Origin: an uncultured Methanomethylovorans sp.
Lineage (GTDB): Archaea; Halobacteriota; Methanosarcinia; Methanosarcinales; Methanosarcinaceae
Length of the DNA: 13,808 bases
Direction: 5' to 3'
NCBI GenBank assembly: GCA_937968035.1
Contig: CALBTS010000431.1
Span: forward strand, 1-13,808
Position numbers and translations under genes: made by a program
Notes under the pieces: generated by a model
Told to the model about the DNA's origin: nothing
The model's input: only the letters and a program-made list of their open reading frames with translations
Database searches by the model: none
Shown: positions 6,931-13,808 of the stretch, piece by piece
Layout of the letters: the number at the start of each line of letters is the position of its first letter
How positions within the stretch are numbered: the stretch's first letter is position 1

Positions 6931-8061
6931 ATGAAAATAGCCGTATTCCGGACGTCGGGAAAAGAGAATGAAAGAAGGCTTCCAATTCATCCTGACCAAT
7001 TTGAACAGATGCCCCAGTTTATCCGGTCACATTTGTATCTTGAAAAGAATTACGGATCTGATTTCGGGTATACTGATCTGAATCTGTCTGATTACTGTGC
7101 TGGCTTTCTGGAACGAGGTCAATTGTTCAACGAATGTGATATTCTACTGCTGCCTAAACCCGTGGAAGAGGATATTGATCTGATGCACGAAGGGCAGATT
7201 CTATGGGGCTGGGTTCATTGTGTCCAGCAATTTGAAATTGCACAGAAAGCCATCGATAAACGAATAACCTTTGTTGCCTGGGAAGCAATGCATCATTGGG
7301 ATGATAGTGGGATCAAGAGACATCATATTTTCTACAAGAACAACGAGCTTGCCGGTTATGCCGCAGTGCTGCATGTTCTTGAACTACTTGGCATTGATGG
7401 TCATTACGGGCCCAGGAAAAAAGTGTCAATCATAAGCTATGGCTCAGTCAGCAGAGGATCGATCTATGCATTGCAGGGACGGGGCTTCAATAATATACAT
7501 GTATTCTCACGTCGTCCTCCTCATCTTGTGGCAGATCAGAATCCGGATGTTTATTTTTACCATCTTATTAAGTCAAATGGCAGATACATGGTTGTCCCTA
7601 CTTTCGATAGCCCCAGATACTTTTTTGATGAATTGAAAGAGTCTGATATCATTGTTAACGGTATCCTTCAGGATCCCGTGAATCCTGAAACTTTTATCTC
7701 AAACAGTGACCTTGATCTGCTTAAGAAGAACGCCATTATAATTGATATTAGTTGTGATGCAGGTATGGGCTTTGAATTTGCAGTCCCTACCACGTTTGAG
7801 AAGCCATTGCTGTTTTTGAGGAATGGTATAAAGTACTATTCTGTTGACCATGTTCCTTCTTATCTGTGGAATGCAGCAACCCGCGAAATTTCAAAAGCTT
7901 TAACGCCTTATATTGTGGAACTTGTAAAGCACTCATTTGATTTTCATTGTAATCGAACTCTATCAAAAGCGATAGAGATTGAAAATGGATTGATCAGGAA
8001 TCCACAGATTATTGCTTTTCAAAAACGTGAAAACCAATATCCATATAGGATTAAGAGTTAA
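6931..8061 (+). CDS. alanine dehydrogenase / N5-(carboxyethyl)ornithine synthase-like oxidoreductase
   Basis: A 376-residue NAD(P)-dependent oxidoreductase of the alanine dehydrogenase / pyridine nucleotide transhydrogenase N-terminal / saccharopine dehydrogenase superfamily. KENERRLPIHP (11-21) is the family's N-terminal substrate-binding signature, LPKP (74-77) follows, and ILWGWVHC (90-97) and WEAMHHWD (117-124) complete the catalytic domain. The dinucleotide loop is ISYGSVSRG (168-176), which deviates from GxGxxG. IDISCDAGMGFEFAVPTTF (271-289) and VDHVPSYLWNAATREIS (305-321) are closer to N5-(carboxyethyl)ornithine synthase and related enzymes than to true alanine dehydrogenase. Enzymes of that group reductively couple pyruvate or another 2-oxo acid to an amino group of ornithine or lysine, giving opine-type amino acids. 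It is longer than the lactococcal carboxyethylornithine synthase (about 313 residues). Its position between PP-loop and ATP-grasp genes suggests it supplies the building block they activate. The exact substrate is an inference. Confidence 0.75.
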   Translation: MKIAVFRTSGKENERRLPIHPDQFEQMPQFIRSHLYLEKNYGSDFGYTDLNLSDYCAGFLERGQLFNECDILLLPKPVEEDIDLMHEGQILWGWVHCVQQFEIAQKAIDKRITFVAWEAMHHWDDSGIKRHHIFYKNNELAGYAAVLHVLELLGIDGHYGPRKKVSIISYGSVSRGSIYALQGRGFNNIHVFSRRPPHLVADQNPDVYFYHLIKSNGRYMVVPTFDSPRYFFDELKESDIIVNGILQDPVNPETFISNSDLDLLKKNAIIIDISCDAGMGFEFAVPTTFEKPLLFLRNGIKYYSVDHVPSYLWNAATREISKALTPYIVELVKHSFDFHCNRTLSKAIEIENGLIRNPQIIAFQKRENQYPYRIKS

Positions 8062-8100
8062 TTAACTTTTCGGTTTAATGTGTGAACTTGCCATAATATT

Positions 8101-9240
8101 ATGAAAAATTACCTTTTTAGAATAATAAAGCGCAAACTGGGCTGGTACCTTAAAACTAATCCCCTAACCAGAAGAATTATACAAAAAAGAATTCTAAAAA
8201 GAAATGCCAGGGAATGGGACACTCTTATCAATTATATTGAAACAGCCGAAAAGGTTGAACTAAAAGGCTGCAGCTTACATATAGGTCTTGTGAAGGACGA
8301 AGACAACCTTTCTTTTGGATTAGTATCCTATTGGCCGAAGTTTGAGCGATTTGTAAAGAACAACGATATAAAATACTCATTTCTCAATATTCATTCAGAA
8401 AATTGGATTCGGGAAGCCAGGAATCATGACTTAATTATTTGGAGACCCTTTTCCGATCCTGCCTCAATGTATGAGCAGTCCACCAAAATTTCCTTCATTG
8501 AGAACTACCTAAAAATTAGATGTCATCCCTCTTCAAATGAGCTATGGACATATGAAGATAAAGTCAGAGTATACTTCCTTCTGAAATTGCATCACTTACC
8601 GGTAATACCTACTTTCATTTCCTTCGATGAAAGGGAATGCATGGCAAAGCTGGATAGTTTCCAATACCCATTAGTAAGCAAGGCCAATGTGGGATCTTCA
8701 TCATATAGTGTTAAAAAGCTGAATTCAAGATCTGCAACAAAAAGATTCATTCAGAAGGCTTTTTCAACCGGAGTGGCTTCGGGCTTTCCTTACTTCAGGC
8801 AGAAGGGTTACGTTTACCTTCAGCAGTATATCAGCGATGCCCTTTATGATTTAAGGATCATATTGATCGGCAAGAAAATTTTCGGGTATTACAGGATGAA
8901 GCCTGGCAATGATTTCAGAGCTTCTGGAGCAGGATTGATAGTTGAAGGTGGCCGTCTGCCCCTCGATGCTGTAAAAATGGCTTTCAAAGTAAAAGAGATA
9001 ATGCCCAGTACAATGCTGGCAGTGGATTTTCTTAAATCGGTAAATGAAGAATGCCATCGTATTATAGAGACTTCAATAAACATAGATATAATATCCCCCA
9101 GCCAGCTAAAGTGTGAGGGCATTTCCGGATATTACACTCTTAATGAAGAAATTCTTGAGTTTCACGAAGGCAAATTCTGGCTTCAGGAACTGATAATGGA
9201 GGAGATAATAAACACTATGAATCAAACCCCCAAAGCCTGA
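8101..9240 (+). CDS. ATP-grasp family carboxylate-amine ligase (RimK-like)
   Basis: A 379-residue protein with a basic N-terminal segment (1-35) and a C-terminal ATP-grasp domain. ATP-grasp enzymes form an acylphosphate from a carboxylate and join it to an amine or thiol. YPLVSKANVGSSSYSV (189-204) is the lysine- and glycine-containing strand-loop that covers ATP, YLQQYI (239-244) is the hinge strand that contacts adenine, DLRIILIG (250-257) and RMKPGNDFRASGAG (265-278) match the RimK-like core, and LAVDFL (306-311) followed by E323 marks the metal-binding end. ISPSQLKCEGISGYY (331-345) resembles the tail of uncharacterised ATP-grasp proteins in polysaccharide loci. The typical ExN metal motif is not obvious, as IIETSIN gives E-T-S instead. 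Separated from the dehydrogenase by 39 bp, it is the last gene of the cassette. Ligation of the dehydrogenase product to another amino acid or to a sugar carboxyl or amine is inferred. Confidence 0.8.
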   Translation: MKNYLFRIIKRKLGWYLKTNPLTRRIIQKRILKRNAREWDTLINYIETAEKVELKGCSLHIGLVKDEDNLSFGLVSYWPKFERFVKNNDIKYSFLNIHSENWIREARNHDLIIWRPFSDPASMYEQSTKISFIENYLKIRCHPSSNELWTYEDKVRVYFLLKLHHLPVIPTFISFDERECMAKLDSFQYPLVSKANVGSSSYSVKKLNSRSATKRFIQKAFSTGVASGFPYFRQKGYVYLQQYISDALYDLRIILIGKKIFGYYRMKPGNDFRASGAGLIVEGGRLPLDAVKMAFKVKEIMPSTMLAVDFLKSVNEECHRIIETSINIDIISPSQLKCEGISGYYTLNEEILEFHEGKFWLQELIMEEIINTMNQTPKA

Positions 9241-9299
9241 TCAGCAGAGATTCTGGAAGGCTGATTGCTGCAACCTGCGCTAAAGCTGATTTTGAACCC

Positions 9300-10376
9300 A
9301 TGAGTGACAAGCTGGATATCATAATTCTAATGAATGCGTTGGATATGGGAGGAGCAGAGAAACAGAGTCTTCTTTTGGCCAAAGCAATAGGTAATGATTA
9401 TAGAGTTCATTATGTTGTCCAGAAAAATGAACCGAGGCTAAAACAACATTTGGATTTCATTGAAAGGGAAAGGATAAACTATGTTCAACTTTCGGGGAGC
9501 TTTCTGGCAAGGCTATGGCAGTTAAGATCTTACGTAAGACAGAATGACGTCAGGCTTTTAATAGCCATGCTAACACTTGATAATGCCATGGCAGCTTGTA
9601 TCTCGTTATTAACCGGAATTAAGTGTATCGGAGGTGTCAGGAGTTCATACCTTCCTTTTCAGAAATTGTTTGTCACCTGGATTGCGGAAAAGTTCTTTCT
9701 GGATCATATTATTTATAATAATAATTACGGAAGGAATCTCTTCGTGAAAAAAGGATTTTCTGGCAGAAAATCATCAGTTATTCACAATTGTATCAACAAT
9801 ATTCAAAAGGAGATAAAGAGACCACGAAGAGAAAAAATTACTATACTGTCTGTCGGGAGATTTACATTTGAAAAGGACTACCTGACGGCTCTGAAGGCTA
9901 TAAGTATTCTTAACAAGATTTGCAGTGATAAGGTCATTGATTATATTATAATTGGAGATGGTGAATGCCTTGATCTTATTAATGGTTGGATTAATAACCT
10001 CAAGCTGGGAAATGTGAGTTTGGTAATTAATCCGGAATCAGTTGAAGCATTCTATTTAACCGCAGACATTTATCTTATGAGTTCCATATCTGAGGGTATG
10101 CCAAACAGTATTATGGAAGCCTTCAGCTATTCTTTACCTGTAGTGACAACAGATGCAGGTGATGCCACATTTCTTGTAGAGGACAATGTTAGTGGGTACG
10201 TGGTACCGCAAAAAGATTATCAGGCAATGGCAGAGAAACTTGCTGATCTTGTCATGCATTACGAAAAGAGGATTACATTTGGACTTCATGGGCACAAACA
10301 TGTTTTAAACACCTGTACGGAAGATATCTTCCGTCAAAGATACTTAGACCTGATTAATAAGCTGTTAAATTCGTAG
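9300..10376 (+). CDS. glycosyltransferase family 4 protein
   Basis: A 358-residue GT-B enzyme of the GT4 group. The N-terminus has the classic acceptor-domain loop MGGAEKQ (16-22). The C-terminal domain starts with SVGRFTFEKDY (184-194), the usual phosphate-contact segment. The donor site is very well conserved: SSISEGMPNSIMEAFSYSLPVVTTDAGD (from 261), in which E265 and E273 form the EX7E motif of retaining transferases. DNVSGYVVP (295-303) follows as expected. Length is at the short end of normal. It starts 59 bp after the ATP-grasp gene and is probably in the same transcript, ending the + strand run before the oppositely oriented deacetylase gene. Donor sugar and linkage cannot be assigned. 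The N-terminal domain is compatible with adding a sugar to an undecaprenyl-linked oligosaccharide, as family 4 enzymes in such loci do. Confidence 0.92.
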   Translation: MSDKLDIIILMNALDMGGAEKQSLLLAKAIGNDYRVHYVVQKNEPRLKQHLDFIERERINYVQLSGSFLARLWQLRSYVRQNDVRLLIAMLTLDNAMAACISLLTGIKCIGGVRSSYLPFQKLFVTWIAEKFFLDHIIYNNNYGRNLFVKKGFSGRKSSVIHNCINNIQKEIKRPRREKITILSVGRFTFEKDYLTALKAISILNKICSDKVIDYIIIGDGECLDLINGWINNLKLGNVSLVINPESVEAFYLTADIYLMSSISEGMPNSIMEAFSYSLPVVTTDAGDATFLVEDNVSGYVVPQKDYQAMAEKLADLVMHYEKRITFGLHGHKHVLNTCTEDIFRQRYLDLINKLLNS

Positions 10377-10415
10377 TGAGATTATCAATGAAAGAATATA
10401 TCGGAGAAGATTGTA

Positions 10416-10434
10416 GATAATTTATAAAATTATC
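10416..10434. terminator. AT-rich hairpin in the convergent intergenic gap, candidate bidirectional terminator
   Basis: GATAATTT-ATA-AAATTATC is a perfect 8-bp stem with a 3-base loop, placed in the 76-bp gap where the + strand glycosyltransferase and the - strand deacetylase genes converge. That is where a shared terminator is expected. The stem holds only one G:C pair and is not followed by a clear T-run, so it is weak by intrinsic-terminator standards. It could be chance in AT-rich DNA. Confidence 0.3.
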
Positions 10435-10452
10435 AAGACAGGATAATGATGC

Positions 10453-11499
10453 TCATTGATTAAGAGGCATTAAATGAAGGAGTGCAGGATAAAATCCATT
10501 GATCTGAAGTTTCAATACTTTTTCAGTGGTTAGGGAATTTACCTGAATCCGTGGCAGAGAATAAAAGTAATCAGAATGGTAAAGACTGATGTTCCCTGTT
10601 TGTGTTGTTGTAGCAGTAATGAAATTACATTTTTTCACTATATCCACCTCCCTCTCGCCGAATTTGCCCAACGGATAACTGAAGTGTTGAACTGCCCGGT
10701 TTATTTTATTCTCAATGGTTATTTTTGATTCGAAGATTTCAGCAAATGCCTGTTTGTCAGAAAGGTTGATGAGGTTATGATGATTGAGGGTATGAGAGCC
10801 AATAGAAAATAATGGATCTGCGACAAGTGTATTGATGTTGTCCCAGGACAAACATAAGTTCGATGCATAATCCGGAACTTGGAAACCATAGTTCGAAAAG
10901 AATTTATTTAGTTCATCTACGATGTTTTCATTATTCAGTTTCATAAGATGATTTCGGATAATACTAAATGCCCTTTCCTTTTGACTATGGCTATAACATT
11001 GGATGTCAACCATGCCTGAAGGGAAATGGTATTTAATATTTGGTGTTTTAATTAAGAGGTCCTCCAACAGGTACCACCACAGTATAGCTTTCTTTTCCGG
11101 GAATGAGTTTGTTATGTAAATTGTGAACGGTATTTTATGTTTTTGCAGTACCGGGAAAGCGTATTCTAAATTGTCCCTATATCCGTCATCAAAAGTGAAG
11201 GCTACGAATTTTCTGTTGGTCTTTTTGTTGTTATGGATCCAGTCTTTCAAGGCATCCAGGGAAATAAAATCATATCCCTTCTTAACGAAAAACTTGATAA
11301 TACTCTCCAAATGTTCTGGAGATATCTCAAGACTTAGATGATTATGAATCCTTGTCTTTTTTACTGGAAGAACGACCCTGTGCATCATCAAAATGTGTCC
11401 ACGTCCACCGAAAAAAGGTTTCGTCAGAGAATGAACACCAGAGTAATAGATTATAGGAGATAGTGTCTTTGTAAGTACTTTTTGTACGTAGTTCCCCAT
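10453..11499 (-). CDS. polysaccharide deacetylase family protein (NodB homology domain, carbohydrate esterase 4)
   Basis: A 348-residue protein predicted to remove N-acetyl (or O-acetyl) groups from a glycan with a divalent metal. MMHRV (38-42) opens the domain, as in many deacetylases of polysaccharide loci. Motif 1 is TFDDGYRDN (102-110) with the catalytic and metal-binding aspartates D104 and D105. Motif 2 is SHTLNHHNL (235-243) with metal ligands H236 and H240. FSYPLGK (273-279) corresponds to motif 3. An insertion of roughly 90 residues lies between the first two motifs. There is no clear cleavable signal peptide; the N-terminus is weakly hydrophobic only, so cytosolic or membrane-peripheral action on a lipid-linked precursor is possible. 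It is the only gene on the minus strand, lying between two + strand transferase genes, and must have its own promoter in the 324-bp divergent region. A freed amine could be the acceptor for the cassette's ligases, which is speculation. Confidence 0.9.
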   Translation of the reverse strand: MGNYVQKVLTKTLSPIIYYSGVHSLTKPFFGGRGHILMMHRVVLPVKKTRIHNHLSLEISPEHLESIIKFFVKKGYDFISLDALKDWIHNNKKTNRKFVAFTFDDGYRDNLEYAFPVLQKHKIPFTIYITNSFPEKKAILWWYLLEDLLIKTPNIKYHFPSGMVDIQCYSHSQKERAFSIIRNHLMKLNNENIVDELNKFFSNYGFQVPDYASNLCLSWDNINTLVADPLFSIGSHTLNHHNLINLSDKQAFAEIFESKITIENKINRAVQHFSYPLGKFGEREVDIVKKCNFITATTTQTGNISLYHSDYFYSLPRIQVNSLTTEKVLKLQINGFYPALLHLMPLNQ

Positions 11500-11823
11500 G
11501 CTAAAGCTTATGTAAACAGTATATCCTTGATCTAGTGGGCGTAAGCGATTAATAGACTCACAAAATCGTCATCTTGTTTTAAGCGAAATTTGGGTGTAAG
11601 TTAGTAAAATTCATTTTTATTTCTTCCCCAGACGTAAATTTGAAGATTCCAAACAAGTAAACACAAGATACAATCTTTTGCCAAACGAAATATCCGACTA
11701 TGGTTTTAATATGAAAGAGAGTACAGCAGTGTGTTTTGCCACAGTCGAAAATGAGATTTGGTTTTAGCTGTAATATTCCCGTGATATTTTAGTTATAAAA
11801 GAGTCCCACAGTTTAACTAATAG
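11500..11823. promoter_or_regulatory. 324-bp divergent intergenic region
   Basis: This stretch lies between the start codons of the - strand deacetylase and the + strand DUF1972 glycosyltransferase, so it should hold promoters for both. A perfect TAnnTTTG octamer is present on the + strand at 11635-11642. No CAAAnnTA (the same element on the - strand) was found. No gene, tRNA or long repeat is visible; the only small frame (11711-11767, 18 codons) is not convincing. I saw no pair of long inverted repeats of the kind that flank invertible capsule promoters in Bacteroides, though the window gives no partner region to compare. Confidence 0.5.
11635..11642 (+). promoter_or_regulatory. possible Bacteroidetes-type -7 promoter element (TAAATTTG)
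   Basis: TAAATTTG fits the Bacteroidetes -7 consensus TAnnTTTG exactly and lies on the right strand, about 180 bases before the DUF1972 glycosyltransferase start at 11824. No TTTG box is found 19-21 bases upstream; the nearest TTTG (11589-11592) is too far. It is therefore a half-site match in AT-rich DNA and only a candidate. Confidence 0.25.
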
Positions 11824-12930
11824 ATGAAAATAGGTGTAATTGGAACAAGAGGAATTCCCGATATTCAGGGGGGCATTGAAACACACTGTCAGGAACTGTA
11901 TACGAGGTTGGCCGAAATAGAAGGGAATCATATCACTATATATAGGCGAAAACCATACCTTGATATGGAGAAGAAGAATGCCAGGTTGAAAAACATACGT
12001 TTTATTGACATTAGTGTCCCGCAAAGTAAATCTTTGGAAACATTTTTACATTCTATGTTTTCCTCGGTGCATGCCTTATTTCAAAAATATGATATTGTCC
12101 ACTATCATAACACTGGACCTGGTTTTTTTATTCCAATTGTAAAACTGTCAAGGGCGAAAGTTGTATTTACTTATCATAATGTTAGTTACACTCAAAAGAA
12201 GTGGAACAAATTCGCAAAACAGTTTTTGACAATTTCAGAAAAGATAAGTCTCACCTGGTCAGATTACATCATATTTATTTCAGATGTAATCAGGTCCGAA
12301 ATGAAAGAGCGATACAAAATCCCTGCGAATAGATCGAAAATTATATTTAATGGCGTAAAGCTTCCCGAAAGAGCCTCTGAATCAGCGTATCTCAAGGAAT
12401 TGGGTCTGGAAAAGAATGGATATATCCTCAGTGTGGGAAGGTTTATGGAAGAAAAGGGCTTTGATTATTTAATAAGAGCGTATAAAGCAACCGGGATGAA
12501 TGGCATTAAACTTGTTTTGGCCGGTGACACTGATTATCCTACCGATTATTCCGGAAAACTAAAGAAACTGGCTGTGGAGAATGGTATTATTTTAACTGGT
12601 TTCATTAAAGGAGAAAAGTTAAAACAGCTCTACTCATATGCACGCCTCTTTATAATTTCCTCATATTCGGAGGGTCTACCAATAGCCTTGCTTGAAGCAA
12701 TGAGCTATGATCTGGACGTTCTGGCAAGCGATATTCCGGCTAATTCAGAAATCAGCCTGGACAAAAATGACTATTTCCGGACAGGAGATGAAAACGCTCT
12801 TACGAGTGCAATTCTAAGGAAGCTGTCAATAGCAAACCAGAGATCATTCCGTCCACTTCTGGCTGAGAAGTATAATTGGGATAGAATCACAGAAGAAACG
12901 AATGAAATTTATCACACACTAATATCATAG
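11824..12930 (+). CDS. glycosyltransferase family 4 protein with N-terminal DUF1972 region (rhamnosyltransferase-like)
   Basis: A 368-residue GT-B glycosyltransferase. The opening GTRGIPDIQGGIETH (7-21) is the signature of the DUF1972 subgroup of GT4, which includes several rhamnosyltransferases of capsule, exopolysaccharide and O-antigen loci; this hints at, but does not prove, rhamnose or another deoxyhexose as donor sugar. HNTGPGFF (95-102) and TYHNVSYTQKKW (116-127) complete the acceptor side. The donor domain runs from SVGRFMEEKGFDYL (203-216) through LAGDTDYP (232-239) to SSYSEGLPIALLEAMSYDLDV (from 279), which contains the EX7E pair E283 and E291. Length is normal. It starts a new + strand unit after the inverted deacetylase and is followed after only 3 bases by the Gfo/Idh/MocA gene, so the pair is almost certainly co-transcribed. 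Confidence 0.93.
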   Translation: MKIGVIGTRGIPDIQGGIETHCQELYTRLAEIEGNHITIYRRKPYLDMEKKNARLKNIRFIDISVPQSKSLETFLHSMFSSVHALFQKYDIVHYHNTGPGFFIPIVKLSRAKVVFTYHNVSYTQKKWNKFAKQFLTISEKISLTWSDYIIFISDVIRSEMKERYKIPANRSKIIFNGVKLPERASESAYLKELGLEKNGYILSVGRFMEEKGFDYLIRAYKATGMNGIKLVLAGDTDYPTDYSGKLKKLAVENGIILTGFIKGEKLKQLYSYARLFIISSYSEGLPIALLEAMSYDLDVLASDIPANSEISLDKNDYFRTGDENALTSAILRKLSIANQRSFRPLLAEKYNWDRITEETNEIYHTLIS

Positions 12931-12933
12931 CAA

Positions 12934-13808
12934 ATGAAAATCAAAGCAGGAATAATAGGTCTTGGCAAAATGGGTTTATCCCATGCTGCGATCGTAAATC
13001 CTCACCCGGCTGTTGACCTCGTTGGAGTATGTGACACTTCGTCAATAGTATTGGAAGCTTTTAAAAAATTCAGCAAAATCAGGGTATACGATGATTATAA
13101 AAAGATGATCGATACTGAGAAGCCCGATCTACTGATAGTGGCTTCACCTACTAAGTATCATTATGAAATGGTAAATTATGCTCTGGATCGGGGTATTCAC
13201 ACGTTCTGTGAGAAACCTTTCAGTCTGACTACCCGTGAGGGGCGCGATCTGGTCAATAAGGCGGCTGAGAAAGGAGTTGTGAATCAGGTGGGATTCCACA
13301 ACCACTTTATCGGAACATTCAGGGAACTGAAAAGATTACTGAAGTCAGGTGTTCTGGGAGAGCTTGTCCACTTTACCGGTGAAGCTTATGGTCCTGTAGT
13401 GGTTCGTGAAAAGGGAGAGACCTGGCGTTCTGACCCAAAGGAGGGTGGAGGATGTTTGTTTGACTATGCATCTCACGTCATAAATCTGATTCAGGAAATA
13501 ATCGGTAACCCGGTCAAGGCCAGCGGATCTCAGCTCAAAAAGATCTATTCAAAAAAGGTTGAAGATGCTGTTTATTCAGTCCTGACACTGGATAGCGGAG
13601 TAAGCGGTGTACTTTCAGTGAACTGGAGCGACGAGACATATAGAAAAATGTCGACATCGCTGATGGTCATGGGAAAAAAGGGGAAAATCATCTGTGATGC
13701 TACTGAGTTGAAAATCTATCTAAAGGAGGCAAGTGCCAGAGAAAATCTGGAGAAAGGCTGGACTATCAGGTATATTACTGATCTGGCAATTCCGGTCGAT
13801 TTCTATCT
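12934..13808 (+). CDS. Gfo/Idh/MocA family oxidoreductase, partial (runs off the 3' edge)
   Basis: The gene starts with ATG at 12934, 3 bases after the preceding stop, and stays open to the window end, giving 291 complete codons. The Rossmann NAD(P)-binding loop is GIIGLGKMG (6-14). CEKP (92-95) is the family's conserved EKP motif with the active-site lysine, and GGCLFDYASHVINL (172-185) carries the conserved Asp and His (D177, H181) that are usual in the substrate domain. Members oxidise or reduce sugars and nucleotide sugars; in polysaccharide loci they commonly work on UDP-N-acetylhexosaminuronic acids (WlbA/WbpB type) or on keto-deoxy sugars. The sequence does not settle which. It probably supplies an unusual nucleotide sugar for the neighbouring transferases. 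Sampled lines of this gene look richer in G+C than the first glycosyltransferase gene. Roughly 40-80 C-terminal residues are expected to be missing. Confidence 0.9.
   Translation, partial: MKIKAGIIGLGKMGLSHAAIVNPHPAVDLVGVCDTSSIVLEAFKKFSKIRVYDDYKKMIDTEKPDLLIVASPTKYHYEMVNYALDRGIHTFCEKPFSLTTREGRDLVNKAAEKGVVNQVGFHNHFIGTFRELKRLLKSGVLGELVHFTGEAYGPVVVREKGETWRSDPKEGGGCLFDYASHVINLIQEIIGNPVKASGSQLKKIYSKKVEDAVYSVLTLDSGVSGVLSVNWSDETYRKMSTSLMVMGKKGKIICDATELKIYLKEASARENLEKGWTIRYITDLAIPVDFY

Noticed and set aside
11500..11823. Invertible promoter like those of Bacteroides capsule loci
   Set aside because: No pair of long inverted repeats flanking the region could be found by eye.
11764..12024. Open frame on the - strand overlapping the start of the DUF1972 glycosyltransferase
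   Set aside because: It opposes a gene with an unmistakable N-terminal signature and shows no family feature.

Overview
The window is an AT-rich stretch of a surface-polysaccharide biosynthesis locus (capsule, exopolysaccharide or O-antigen), most likely from a member of the Bacteroidota. That assignment is an inference. It rests on moderately low G+C, the absence of an AGGAGG-type Shine-Dalgarno sequence before any of the eleven starts, two intergenic octamers matching the Bacteroidetes -7 consensus TAnnTTTG, and the style of the glycosyltransferases. No rRNA, tRNA, insertion sequence, CRISPR array or phage gene was seen.

Layout: 1-398 has no convincing gene but may hold a decayed coding end. 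399-1436 encodes a membrane acyltransferase (acyltransferase-3 family). 1681-3009 and 3252-4451 encode two GT-B glycosyltransferases, set off by gaps of about 240 bp. 4471-9240 is a compact four-gene cassette with no sugar-transferring enzyme: a CapA-type metallophosphoesterase, a PP-loop ATPase with a QueC-like cysteine cluster, an alanine-dehydrogenase/N5-(carboxyethyl)ornithine-synthase-like oxidoreductase, and an ATP-grasp ligase. 9300-10376 is a third glycosyltransferase. 10453-11499 is a polysaccharide deacetylase on the opposite strand, followed by a 324-bp divergent intergenic region. 11824-12930 is a fourth glycosyltransferase of the DUF1972 type. 12934 to the end is a Gfo/Idh/MocA oxidoreductase cut off by the window edge.

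How the genes may work together: the glycosyltransferases build a repeat unit on a carrier lipid. The oxidoreductase at the end probably helps make an unusual nucleotide sugar. The acyltransferase and the deacetylase adjust acyl groups on the glycan. The central cassette is the most interesting part. Its enzyme classes suggest that a carboxyalkyl (opine-type) or other modified amino acid is made by the dehydrogenase, activated and joined by the PP-loop and ATP-grasp enzymes, and perhaps attached to the glycan, with the CapA-like hydrolase as the fourth component. N-(1-carboxyethyl)lysine is a known decoration of some Proteus and Providencia O-antigens, so the idea has a precedent in chemistry, though not for this gene set. 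No flippase, polymerase, initiating phosphoglycosyltransferase or export gene lies in the window, so the locus must extend beyond it.
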